Below are positions 6,981 through 20,199 of a DNA stretch of 32,548 bases, piece by piece. Positions within the stretch are counted from its first letter, which is position 1. Each line of letters begins with the position of its first letter. Source of the DNA: Acetobacter sp. GTDB taxonomy: Bacteria; Pseudomonadota; Alphaproteobacteria; Acetobacterales; Acetobacteraceae. The translations under genes and the position numbers were made by a program. The DNA lies in contig JAFVHT010000053.1 in the NCBI GenBank assembly GCA_017474285.1, forward strand, positions 1 to 32,548, in the 5' to 3' direction. Below the pieces are notes generated by a model that saw only the letters and a program-made list of their open reading frames with translations, did not search any database and was not told the DNA's origin.

Positions 6981-8102
6981 ATGAAGTTTTCAACGGAGCG
7001 TGCGACCCTCCTTAAAGCATTAGCGCATGTCCAGAGCGTTGCAGAAAAACGTAATACGATTCCTATTTTAGCGAATGTGCTTATTCAGGTAACAAGTCAA
7101 CAAGTAAGCCTTAAAGCAACGGATATGGAAATTGAGGTTGTGGAGCATATTCCTGCTTCTATTGCCTCTGAGGGCTCTTGCACAGCACCTGCTGCTGTTT
7201 TATACGATATTGTACGCAAATTACCCGATGGTGTTCTCGTAGAATTAGACCAAACAGAGAGCGATGGCTTACATTTACGGGCAGGGCGGTACGCTACGCG
7301 CCTTAACGTGCTCCCTGTTGATGATTTTCCCTCAATGGGTTCGGGAGATTTTCCCCATAAATTTCAAATTTCTTCCTCTATTTTGCAGTCTTTGGTTGAT
7401 AGAACACGTTTTGCTATTTCTACAGAAGAAACACGTTATTACCTCAATGGGATTTATTTACATGTTGCTGACGTAGACGGGGAAGAAAAATTACGGGCTG
7501 TAGCAACAGATGGTCATCGTCTTGCGCGTGCAGAAACAGGGCTCCCATCTGGAGCTGCGGGGATTTCGGGAGTAATTATTCCTCGTAAAACAGTCAATGA
7601 ATTGCGTAAACTTATGGAAGAAACAGAGGAAGAGGTTTCTGTTGCTTTGTCTGATACGCGTATTCAATTTGTTGTGGGGACTATTACTTTAACGTCGAAA
7701 TTGATTGATGGCGTTTTCCCTGATTATGAGCGGGTTATTCCTCAAAATAATAATCGTGTTCTTAAAGTTGACAGAAAAGCGTTTTCAGAGGCTGTTGCAC
7801 GCGTTGCGGCTATTAGTCAAGAACGTTCACGCCCTGTAAAACTCACCTTAAAAACAGGCTTATTAGTGTTATCAGCCAATAGTCCTGAACGTGGTACAGC
7901 CAAAGAGGAATTAGATGACAATATCATTTCTTATTCTTCTGAAGAGTTGGAGGTTGGCTTTCAGGCGCGTTATTTAGGGGATATTATGGATCAGGTTGAA
8001 AACGAAGCCGAATTCGTTTTTGCAGATAGTACCGCCCCTGTTATTGTAAGAAGTGTGGGTGTCTCTTCGGCATTATATGTCATTATGCCGATGCGCGTGT
8101 GA
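6981..8102 (+). CDS. dnaN: DNA polymerase III sliding clamp (beta subunit)
   Basis: Ring-forming processivity clamp that tethers the replicative polymerase, and other repair polymerases, to DNA. The 373-residue length equals the usual three-domain clamp. Typical segments are present: an N-terminal MKFSTERATLLKALAHVQSV, the AEKRNTIPILANV segment, RAVATDGHRLARAE near residue 175, and a C-terminal YVIMPMRV ending. The ATG at 6981 is preceded by a strong GAGGGG. It lies 82 bases after dnaA and 42 before recF in the classic dnaA-dnaN-recF-gyrB order. Confidence 0.98.
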   Translation: MKFSTERATLLKALAHVQSVAEKRNTIPILANVLIQVTSQQVSLKATDMEIEVVEHIPASIASEGSCTAPAAVLYDIVRKLPDGVLVELDQTESDGLHLRAGRYATRLNVLPVDDFPSMGSGDFPHKFQISSSILQSLVDRTRFAISTEETRYYLNGIYLHVADVDGEEKLRAVATDGHRLARAETGLPSGAAGISGVIIPRKTVNELRKLMEETEEEVSVALSDTRIQFVVGTITLTSKLIDGVFPDYERVIPQNNNRVLKVDRKAFSEAVARVAAISQERSRPVKLTLKTGLLVLSANSPERGTAKEELDDNIISYSSEELEVGFQARYLGDIMDQVENEAEFVFADSTAPVIVRSVGVSSALYVIMPMRV

Positions 8103-8144
8103 GTATTGTTATCTTTGGTAAGTCGGCGTGTATTTAGTTGAGAG

Positions 8145-9275
8145 ATGTCGTGCTTATTAAAGTTGCGTCTCTCACAGTTTCGTAATTACTCTAACCTTTT
8201 GTGGGAGCCTCACGCGGAACTTCTTGTTCTTACGGGTGATAATGGCAGTGGTAAAACAAATCTTTTAGAAGCTCTTTCGCTTCTTGCCCCAGGGCGTGGT
8301 TTGCGGGCTGCACCCCTTGGGCAAATCGGGCAGTGTGACAGTACAGAATGGGCGGTCTTTGCACGTCTTAAAAGTGCTGGTGATTATCTTGAAATTGGTA
8401 CGGGCGTACAGCGAGAGGCTGAAGCCCATCGTCGAGTGTTGTTATGTAACGGCAAGCGTTTTCGTAACAGCCAATGGGGGCATGATTTTAGTCATAAAAT
8501 GGTTTCTGTGGTGTGGGTTACGCCACAAATGGACAGGTTATTTAGCGGCGGTTTATCCGAAAGACGTCGTTTTTTAGACCGTCTCGTTATCGCGATTTTT
8601 CCACAACATGCCTCAGAGCTTGCTGCTTATGAAAAAGCAATGACGCAGCGTAACAAATTACTTCAGACTCGTTTTTCAGAACGGGCGTGGATATCAGGAG
8701 TAGAGCACGCTATGGCACGCCATGCGGTGGCTATTGCGGCGGCACGTAATGAAACAGTAGAACGGCTTAATCAGCATACCCAACACGCACGCGACTCTTT
8801 TTCTGCGACGCGGCTTGATGTGCATTGCCCTATAGGGGCTTCTCTTTATCGTGATCCCGCTTTAGTGGTAGAAGACTGGTTCCGGGATCAATTATCGACT
8901 CTTCGTGCGCAGGATTGTCAAAAGGGAGGGACTTCCCTAGGTGTTCATCGTGCGGATTGTGTTTTAACAAATTTACATACGGGACAATCAGCAGCGATAG
9001 CCAGCACAGGGCAACAAAAAGCGTTACTTGTGGGGCTTGTTTTGACTCATGCCCATGTTGTTACGGAATATCGTGGCATACCGCCATTATTGTTACTTGA
9101 TGAACCTTTGGTTCATTTAGACGAGGTGCGTCGTGTAGCTTTGTTAAAAAGTTTACAAACCTTTAAGAGTACTGTGCTTTTAACTGGAACAGACAAAGAC
9201 CCTTTTTCCTCTTTAAAAGGGAAAGCCCAATTTATGACAGTACACCATGGTAATTTATTCCCCTCTGATAGGTAA
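8145..9275 (+). CDS. recF: DNA replication and repair protein RecF
   Basis: SMC-like ATPase of the RecFOR pathway that helps load RecA at single-strand gaps and stalled forks. The 376-residue protein has Walker A in LTGDNGSGKTNLLEALSLL near residue 30. It also has the RecF segments RRRFLDRLV and LGVHRADCVL, an ABC-type signature STGQQKALLVGLVL near residue 285, and Walker B LLLLDEPLVHLDEVRR near 313. All key motifs are intact. The ATG at 8145 follows a GAGAG-type ribosome binding site. It is downstream of dnaN and probably in the same transcription unit; 134 bases then separate it from gyrB. Confidence 0.97.
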   Translation: MSCLLKLRLSQFRNYSNLLWEPHAELLVLTGDNGSGKTNLLEALSLLAPGRGLRAAPLGQIGQCDSTEWAVFARLKSAGDYLEIGTGVQREAEAHRRVLLCNGKRFRNSQWGHDFSHKMVSVVWVTPQMDRLFSGGLSERRRFLDRLVIAIFPQHASELAAYEKAMTQRNKLLQTRFSERAWISGVEHAMARHAVAIAAARNETVERLNQHTQHARDSFSATRLDVHCPIGASLYRDPALVVEDWFRDQLSTLRAQDCQKGGTSLGVHRADCVLTNLHTGQSAAIASTGQQKALLVGLVLTHAHVVTEYRGIPPLLLLDEPLVHLDEVRRVALLKSLQTFKSTVLLTGTDKDPFSSLKGKAQFMTVHHGNLFPSDR

Positions 9276-9298
9276 AAATGTGATATAGAAAATAGAAA

Positions 9299-9326
9299 TG
9301 TGTTAAAAAGAAATATGTTTTACACA
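9299..9326. promoter_or_regulatory. Imperfect inverted repeat upstream of gyrB
   Basis: TGTGTTAAAA (9299-9308) and TTTTACACA (9318-9326) are inverted copies apart from one extra T, with a 9-base spacer. The site is about 85 bases before the gyrB start in the recF-gyrB interval and immediately precedes a TATATT at 9336-9341. It may overlap a gyrB promoter or act as an operator. Confidence 0.3.
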
Positions 9327-9361
9327 TGTATAGGCTATATTAGCGACGTCTATGAAATTAG

Positions 9362-11860
<2,499 letters not shown>

Positions 11861-11913
11861 AGTGCCCCCCCAAAAAAAAGCGTCCAGAAAAAGTACCCAG
11901 AAAAAAGGTACCC

Positions 11914-11952
11914 AGAAAGATTCTCTAAAAAATTCCTAAAGAGAGACTTTCT
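11914..11952. terminator. Hairpin between convergent gyrB and kdsA
   Basis: AGAAAG (11914-11919) pairs with CTTTCT (11947-11952), and inside it TCTCT pairs with AGAGA across an A/A mismatch and a G-U pair, leaving a 13-base loop. It lies between the ends of gyrB and kdsA, where a bidirectional terminator would be expected. No long T run follows on the plus strand. Immediately upstream is a short tandem duplication built on GTACCCAGAAA. Confidence 0.4.
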
Positions 11953-11977
11953 TAAAAAGAACTAGATTAAAATATTT

Positions 11978-14472
<2,495 letters not shown>

Positions 14473-14533
14473 ATAGAGAAAACGAATGCGTACTATTGAG
14501 CCAGAATAAGCCAAAGTTACAATTTATTGAGAC

Positions 14534-14971
14534 TTATGGATGTGTTGAATGATGAGGTGGTACATCAGAACTTTGTGAGTGAGTAGAATGAGAGGGTTGC
14601 GTCAAGGTGTGTGTTGTAGAAGGAAGAAGGGCAGGAGAAGTAGAAAGCGTTTTTGTCGTTGTTTGTTGTGTGACAGGAAGAGTGGTTGTTGTATGCGAGG
14701 TTTGGTTAAGAATATCTTGCCCTGTTCCAACGCCTCCCGACGTTCCTCCCTTGTAAAGAACAGCAAGAATAATAGAAAACAGCATAAACAAACCCGCAAG
14801 AATGGCTGTGGTACGGGTCAATAAATTAGCTGTTCCTCGGCTTGACATAAAAGCTCCCATACCTTGGCTGCTTCCAACACCAAGCCCACCGCCTTCGCTT
14901 CGTTGAATAAGCACAATACCAATAAGGGCGACGGCAACACAAAATTGTAAAATAAGGAGAAAGATCGTCAT
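14534..14971 (-). CDS. secG: Preprotein translocase subunit SecG
   Basis: Small subunit of the SecYEG protein-conducting channel in the inner membrane, stimulating SecA-driven export. The preferred ATG start at 14971 gives about 145 residues: a first membrane segment (TIFLLILQFCVAVALIGIVL), the conserved cytoplasmic loop QRSEGGGLGVGSSQGMGAFM, then RGTANLLTR and a second membrane segment (TAILAGLFMLFSIILAVLY). The remaining 70 residues form a Ser/Thr/Pro/His-rich tail of low complexity, longer than in E. coli SecG. A TTG at 14983 in frame would add four residues. It sits between tpiA and pyrG, 35 to 80 bases from each, consistent with one operon. Confidence 0.93.
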   Translation of the reverse strand: MTIFLLILQFCVAVALIGIVLIQRSEGGGLGVGSSQGMGAFMSSRGTANLLTRTTAILAGLFMLFSIILAVLYKGGTSGGVGTGQDILNQTSHTTTTLPVTQQTTTKTLSTSPALLPSTTHTLTQPSHSTHSQSSDVPPHHSTHP

Positions 14972-15017
14972 AGTAAAATCCAAAAACCTTTGGCGATTAA
15001 GAGGCTATTAAAAAATA

Positions 15018-15782
15018 TCAGTGAGCGTGACAGTGACACTGAATAATAGAAAGAAACGTATCGGCATTAAGACTCTGCCCTCCAACAAGGACACCAGATA
15101 CTTCTGGGATAGAAAGAATAGCAGCCGCATTTTCTGTTGTTACAGACCCACCATAAAGGATGGGGATTTTTTTTCCAACCTCTCCGAATTGCCTGATCAA
15201 TTCTTCCTGCAGGAAACACATTGTTTCTGTAATTTGTTCAATACTAGCGGTAAGCCCTGTTCCAATAGCCCAAATAGGCTCATAAGCGAGAATGCCTGTA
15301 AAATCATTGGGAAGAGATCCCTCTATTTGCCAACCTAAAACATCAGTATAATTATCTGTTTCGCGTTGATCTCTTGTTTCCCCAATACAAACAATGGGGG
15401 TTAATCCTGCTTTTGTTGCGGTGACGACTTTTCCCCTAATCGTTCCGTCAAGTTCACCATGATTTTGTCTACGTTCTGAATGTCCTAAAATAACATGGGA
15501 AACACCAAATTCAAGGAGCATGTTCGCTGAAATATCGCCTGTATAAGGGCCTGAAAGTTTTTCGTGGCAATTTTGTGCACCGAGGAAAAAAGGTGTTCCT
15601 TTCAAATGCTCAGAGAGCAAAGGTAGAAGGGTGAAAGGAGGACAAATAACGATGTGTGTTGTATTCTCTGTTTGATCATGAGAAAGAGTGGCACAATATG
15701 TGGTAAGAGCCTGTGCCATTTCTTGTACGGTCTCTTTTGTGCCGTTCATTTTCCAATTTCCTACAATAATTTGCGGCTTCAT
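15018..15782 (-). CDS. tpiA: Triosephosphate isomerase
   Basis: Interconverts dihydroxyacetone phosphate and glyceraldehyde 3-phosphate in central carbon metabolism. The 254-residue TIM barrel shows substrate-binding GNWKMNG (Asn and Lys near residues 7-13), the electrophilic histidine in ILGHSERR near 98, and the catalytic glutamate in AYEPIWAIGTG near 168. The phosphate-binding segments LYGGSVTTENAA and GVLVGGQSL follow. An AGAAGAG ribosome binding site precedes the ATG at 15782. It is the first gene of the minus-strand tpiA-secG-pyrG-kdsA series and faces away from the SurA/PpiD-like gene across a 227-base divergent interval. Confidence 0.98.
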   Translation of the reverse strand: MKPQIIVGNWKMNGTKETVQEMAQALTTYCATLSHDQTENTTHIVICPPFTLLPLLSEHLKGTPFFLGAQNCHEKLSGPYTGDISANMLLEFGVSHVILGHSERRQNHGELDGTIRGKVVTATKAGLTPIVCIGETRDQRETDNYTDVLGWQIEGSLPNDFTGILAYEPIWAIGTGLTASIEQITETMCFLQEELIRQFGEVGKKIPILYGGSVTTENAAAILSIPEVSGVLVGGQSLNADTFLSIIQCHCHAH

Positions 15783-15847
15783 ATTAACTCTTCTAACTCC
15801 TGTGATTGTACCTTGTTTAGTTTAAGGCAATTCTTGCACGATAATCG

Positions 15848-15864
15848 ATAGGGCGATACCCTAT
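15848..15864. promoter_or_regulatory. Inverted repeat in the tpiA / SurA-PpiD divergent interval
   Basis: ATAGGG and CCCTAT (15848-15853 and 15859-15864) form a perfect 6-base inverted repeat around CGATA. It lies about 65 bases upstream of the tpiA start and 145 upstream of the plus-strand gene, so it could be an operator for either. No terminator is needed between divergent genes, which favours a regulatory reading. Confidence 0.3.
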
Positions 15865-16009
15865 AGCGTTATATCATTTTATTAAGATTTATGTCTTGTA
15901 CGTTATGTCTAGTCAAATTTATGGTTTCCGTTTATAACACTCACTACCCTAATTTTGTGGTAAAAGCCTTTTTTCTACATGAAACAAATATGTTAGGTCC
16001 TTCTTTGTT

Positions 16010-17938
16010 ATGATTACCTCTCTGCGTCACATGTTTGTTGACTCGTGGTCGGGGCGTGCTATTGCTATCGCTGTTTTTGTTGCTTTTATTGGCTGGGGTG
16101 TTGGCGATGTCGTCGGGTATATAGGTACAAGTTCCAACGTTGTTGTGCAAGTAGGAAAAACCGAAATTACCGTGACTGATTTATCAACGGCATTACGTCG
16201 AGAAATGCCGGTTATTGTTCAGCAAATGGGGGCAAATACGGCGGCCCAGCTTTCGCCAGGTATGATTCAGCAGATTACACAACAAATTTTACAACGGCTG
16301 ATTATGCGGGCGGAGTTGTTAGAATTTGCAAGAACGATGAATATCGTAGTGCCAGATTCTGCTGTACGGAATGAAATTTTTTCTCTTCCCTATTTTCAAG
16401 GGAGTAATGGTCAGTTTGATCGCGCTATTTTTAATCAAAAATTACAAGACCAAGGATTAACAGAACAAGCTGTTATTCGTGCTACGCGTAATGATTTAAC
16501 GATTCGTGCTGTTTTGCAACCTATTGTACAAAGTGGGCATGTTTCTGAAACACTCTTGCAAAATGTAATGAACTATATCGCACGGGTATCAGTGGTTGAT
16601 ATTGCTCGTGTCCCGTTTGATCAGTTTCCAACACCTGCTGATCCGGGTGATGCTGTGCTTCATCGCTATTATGTCAATCATCCGTGGCTTTTTCGTATAC
16701 CAGAGCAACGCCATGCGCGGATTGTTATACTTTCTCCCGATACGCTTGCACGCAGTGTTCCCGTTGATGAAAAACAGCTAAAGCAGATTTACGAGGCGCA
16801 GAGTTCTACCTATCATACGCCTGAAACGCGTGATGTACATATGGTTATTTTGTCTGAAGAGAAGCAAGCACAAACCCTTCAGGCGGCATGGAAAAAAAAC
16901 AAAAATTGGCAAGATATTCAGCATAGTGTTAAGTCTATGAAACAAGCAGAGGCTATTGATATGCCAGCAACGAGGGCTTCGGCTATGGCTTCTGATGTTT
17001 TACGTAAAGCGGTTTTTCAAGCGCCTATTGATCAAATAAGCCCCGTTATTAAATTAGAGGGGAGTTGGGCGGTTTTTTGTGTTACGAAAATAACACCTCC
17101 GCATAATGTCTCTTATACACAGGCACGTCCCACACTTCTTTCTGAATATCGTAAGGAAATGGCCGCTTCCTTTATGCCTGCACGCCAACGTACTTTACAA
17201 GATACTATCGCGGGAAGCGGGTTTGAGGCGATTCCTGATACGCTTGGGGCGGTTGCTGTTTCTGGTGTGCTTGACGCACAAGGAATGACAACAGACGGAC
17301 ATCCTGCCCCTATTCCAGCTTCTGGTGCCTTGCGCGCGGCGATTATTCACCAAATTTTTACGCAAAAACAAGGTGCTTCTCCCTATCTCATACAAGGACC
17401 AGAGAAAGGTCCTGAGAATAGTTATTTTGCTGTAGAGGTTGATAAAATTATTCCTTCTAGCGAGAAAAGTTTTACACAATCACGTGCGGAAGTTCTCAAA
17501 GCATGGCAAAGTGATGTTCGTTATCGCATGGCAAACCAAGAGGCAACGTCTCTCTATGTTGCAAGTAACACGTCTGGTAAAATGGTGCTGCCGGCTTCAT
17601 CGAAAATCCATATTACGCGAAACGTTGCTTTTTTATCATCGGTGCCTAATAAGGCTATTCCTCTTGAATTAATGGCTTATTTACCTCATATGCGAGTTGG
17701 GCAGGCGATAATGGTTCAAAGTAATCATGCTTTTTTAGTTGGGCTTGTCACAAAAATTTTTGTTCCTCATCCACCTCTTTCTCAAAAGGATAAGCAAAAA
17801 TTACGGTTAGACCTGACGCAATCTGAGAGTGATGATTTGGTGACGACGTTTGTTCAAACTTTAATAGCACAGACACCGCCCTCTATTAACAAATCGGGCA
17901 TAAAAATGGCTATTGCCCGAGCAGGGCTTGGCGGATAA
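16010..17938 (+). CDS. Membrane-anchored SurA/PpiD-like peptidyl-prolyl isomerase chaperone
   Basis: A 642-residue protein with one N-terminal membrane segment (AIAIAVFVAFIGWGVGDVVGYI, about residues 16-37 with the preceding basic RH...SGR), leaving the rest in the periplasm. A SurA_N-type chaperone region follows (VVVQVGKTEITVTDLSTALR, then helices through about residue 200). A parvulin-type isomerase region begins around ETRDVHMVILSEEKQ near residue 275, but it is weak in conserved residues, so catalytic activity is uncertain. The fold order matches PpiD, which assists folding of exported outer-membrane proteins near the Sec translocon. It is followed by trpE after only 17 bases; a SurA_N gene next to trpE is typical of acetic acid bacteria. 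The start at 16010 has a poor ribosome binding site. Confidence 0.85.
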   Translation: MITSLRHMFVDSWSGRAIAIAVFVAFIGWGVGDVVGYIGTSSNVVVQVGKTEITVTDLSTALRREMPVIVQQMGANTAAQLSPGMIQQITQQILQRLIMRAELLEFARTMNIVVPDSAVRNEIFSLPYFQGSNGQFDRAIFNQKLQDQGLTEQAVIRATRNDLTIRAVLQPIVQSGHVSETLLQNVMNYIARVSVVDIARVPFDQFPTPADPGDAVLHRYYVNHPWLFRIPEQRHARIVILSPDTLARSVPVDEKQLKQIYEAQSSTYHTPETRDVHMVILSEEKQAQTLQAAWKKNKNWQDIQHSVKSMKQAEAIDMPATRASAMASDVLRKAVFQAPIDQISPVIKLEGSWAVFCVTKITPPHNVSYTQARPTLLSEYRKEMAASFMPARQRTLQDTIAGSGFEAIPDTLGAVAVSGVLDAQGMTTDGHPAPIPASGALRAAIIHQIFTQKQGASPYLIQGPEKGPENSYFAVEVDKIIPSSEKSFTQSRAEVLKAWQSDVRYRMANQEATSLYVASNTSGKMVLPASSKIHITRNVAFLSSVPNKAIPLELMAYLPHMRVGQAIMVQSNHAFLVGLVTKIFVPHPPLSQKDKQKLRLDLTQSESDDLVTTFVQTLIAQTPPSINKSGIKMAIARAGLGG

Positions 17939-17955
17939 GAAGAGGATCGTTATTG

Positions 17956-19500
17956 ATGAGCATGAATGCAAGCCTTCACGCGTTGGTTTCACCCTCTTGG
18001 CAGGAATGTGCGCTTGCTTGGGAAAAAGGGCAAGCCTCTGTGGTTTTTTCTGTTGAGGCGGCTGACTTATTAACGCCTGTTTCGGCTTATATTCGTCTTG
18101 CTTATTCTGAGGGTAAAATAGCCCCTTATACGTTGCTTTTTGAAAGTGTTGAGGGAGGTGTTTCTCGCGGGCGTTATTCTGTTATTGCCTTAAAGCCAGA
18201 TCTTGTTTGGATGTGTCATAATGCACAGGTTTCTCTTCAAACAGGTTCTGAAGGGGTTTTATCTGAACCGCGCTTGTGTAGTGATAAGCCGTTAGAACAT
18301 TTACGCCAATTGATACAGGAAAGTCGGTTAGAATTACCAATCGGTTTACCGCCCATGATTGCGGGTCTATTTGGTTATCTTGGATATGATATGGTGAGGC
18401 AGATGGAATATCTTCCTGATGCCCCTATCGACGATCTTAATTTACCAGAAGGTATTTTAATGCGTCCTGGATTGTTTGCTGTTTTTGATACTGTAACAGA
18501 TGATTTGATTTTAGCCGCACCTGTCAGACCTTTTGAGGGAGAAACTGTTCGGCAAGCGTGGGAACGTGCTCATGCTCTTCTTCAACAAACGCAAAATTGC
18601 CTCAAGGGAGCCTTACCAGAATTACATGTAGCTTCTTTGTCTTCTTCTCAAACATTACCTGCGCCTGTTTCGACTTTTAGTAAGCAAGAATTTTGTGATC
18701 TAGTAGAAAAAATACGGGACTATATAGCAGCGGGTGATGCGTTTCAGGTTGTACCTAGTCAGCGTTTTTCAATGCCGTTTCCGTTATCTTCTTTGGCATT
18801 GTATCGTGCTTTACGGCGTGTTAACCCTGCACCGTTTTTGTTTCATCTGAATTTTGTCGGTTTTTCTTTGGTAGGGTCTTCTCCTGAAATTCTTGTTCGT
18901 TTGCGTGATGGACGTATGACAGTGCGGCCATTGGCGGGGACCAGACCTCGGGGAGAAACGTGTGAAGAAGATCAAAGACTAGAAAAAGAGCTTCTTGCTG
19001 ATGAAAAAGAAATTACCGAACATTTAATGTTAATTGATCTTGTTCGTAATGATGTTGGGCGTGTTTGTACGTCTGGTTCTGTTGCTGTGACAGAGCGTTT
19101 TGTTATCGAACGATTAAGCCATGTCATGCATATTACTTCACAGGTGGAGGGGATCTTACAGCCTGAATTGGAGGCGTTAGATGCTCTTATTGCCGCTTTT
19201 CCGGCTGGTACCTTGACCGGAACACCTAAAATTCGCGCGATGGAAATTATTGATGAGGTTGAGCGCACCCGTCGTGCAACCTATGCAGGGTGTGTTGGGT
19301 ATTTTGGTGCGGGGGGTGATATGGATACATGTATTGGGTTACGTATGGCTGTGGTTAAAGACGGGGCTATGTATGTACAGGCAGGGTGTGGTGTTGTTTT
19401 TGATAGTGTACCAGAAAAGGAATATGAAGAAACACGCCATAAAGCCCGCGCTATGTTTCGCGCGGCAGAGCTAGCATTTCAAGAAGCTATGGGAGGCTAA
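17956..19500 (+). CDS. trpE: Anthranilate synthase component I
   Basis: Converts chorismate to anthranilate with ammonia supplied by TrpG, the first committed step of tryptophan synthesis. The product, about 514 residues, has the N-terminal region with the tryptophan feedback-site motif LLFESVEGGVSRGRYSVI near residue 54. The chorismate-binding domain includes VVPSQRFSMP, SSPEILVRL, RPLAGTRPRGET, LIDLVRNDVGRV, FPAGTLTGTPKIRAMEIIDE and the closing VQAGCGVVFDSVPEKEYEET. The ATG at 17956 has AGAGGA about 10 bases upstream; an adjacent in-frame TTG at 17953 is less likely. It probably shares a transcript with the upstream SurA/PpiD-like gene. No leader-peptide attenuator fits in the 17-base gap. 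Confidence 0.97.
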   Translation: MSMNASLHALVSPSWQECALAWEKGQASVVFSVEAADLLTPVSAYIRLAYSEGKIAPYTLLFESVEGGVSRGRYSVIALKPDLVWMCHNAQVSLQTGSEGVLSEPRLCSDKPLEHLRQLIQESRLELPIGLPPMIAGLFGYLGYDMVRQMEYLPDAPIDDLNLPEGILMRPGLFAVFDTVTDDLILAAPVRPFEGETVRQAWERAHALLQQTQNCLKGALPELHVASLSSSQTLPAPVSTFSKQEFCDLVEKIRDYIAAGDAFQVVPSQRFSMPFPLSSLALYRALRRVNPAPFLFHLNFVGFSLVGSSPEILVRLRDGRMTVRPLAGTRPRGETCEEDQRLEKELLADEKEITEHLMLIDLVRNDVGRVCTSGSVAVTERFVIERLSHVMHITSQVEGILQPELEALDALIAAFPAGTLTGTPKIRAMEIIDEVERTRRATYAGCVGYFGAGGDMDTCIGLRMAVVKDGAMYVQAGCGVVFDSVPEKEYEETRHKARAMFRAAELAFQEAMGG

Positions 19501-19550
19501 GTGAGCCTCTCATTTTCCCTTTCGATGTGTGAAAGAGAAAGTATAGTATT

Positions 19551-20144
19551 ATGATTCTTCTTATTGATAATTATGATAGTTTTACATTTAACCTTGTTCA
19601 TTATTTGGGTGAATTAGGGGAAAAGTGCCACGTTGTACGTAATGATGCCTTAAGCGTCGAGGAAGCGTTGGCTCTTGTGCCGAAAGCTATTGTGTTATCT
19701 CCTGGTCCGTGTTCTCCAAATGAAGCAGGGATTTGTTGTGATCTTATTGCAGAGGCGAAAGATAAAATACCCATTTTTGGGGTTTGTTTAGGGTATCAAG
19801 CGATTGGGCAGGTCTTCGGTGCGCAAGTTGTACGTACGACTCCTCCTGTACATGGGAAAACAAGCCCTATTTTTCATAAAGGGCAAGATGTTTTTGTGAA
19901 TGTGCCAAGTCCATTTCGCGCAACGCGTTATCATAGTTTGGTGTTAGAGCCAACAAGTATTCCGCCAGAACTTGAAGTGACAGCGTGGACAAAGGATAAA
20001 ATTATTATGGGTGTGCGCCATCACCATTATCCTATTTCTGGTGTGCAGTTTCATCCTGAAAGTATGGCGTCTGAATATGGACATGATCTGCTTCGTAATT
20101 TCCTCTCTATCGTGCAAAAATGGCAAGCTGATCGGACTTCATAA
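19551..20144 (+). CDS. trpG: Anthranilate synthase component II (glutamine amidotransferase)
   Basis: Hydrolyses glutamine to feed ammonia to TrpE. The 197-residue class I amidotransferase starts MILLIDNYDSFTFNLVHYL. It has LSPGPCSPNEAGI near residue 50, the catalytic cysteine in GVCLGYQAIGQVFG near 78, and the histidine/glutamate pair in GVQFHPESMASEYG near 170. Length is normal. It is 50 bases downstream of trpE as a separate gene, not fused. The homologous PabA cannot be ruled out from the domain alone, but position between trpE and trpD makes TrpG the clear choice (it may serve both pathways). Confidence 0.95.
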   Translation: MILLIDNYDSFTFNLVHYLGELGEKCHVVRNDALSVEEALALVPKAIVLSPGPCSPNEAGICCDLIAEAKDKIPIFGVCLGYQAIGQVFGAQVVRTTPPVHGKTSPIFHKGQDVFVNVPSPFRATRYHSLVLEPTSIPPELEVTAWTKDKIIMGVRHHHYPISGVQFHPESMASEYGHDLLRNFLSIVQKWQADRTS

Positions 20145-20199
20145 AGATTGAAAGTCCAAAGAGTGAAAGCCCGTTGATTATTTGTCGATTAAGAGAAAC

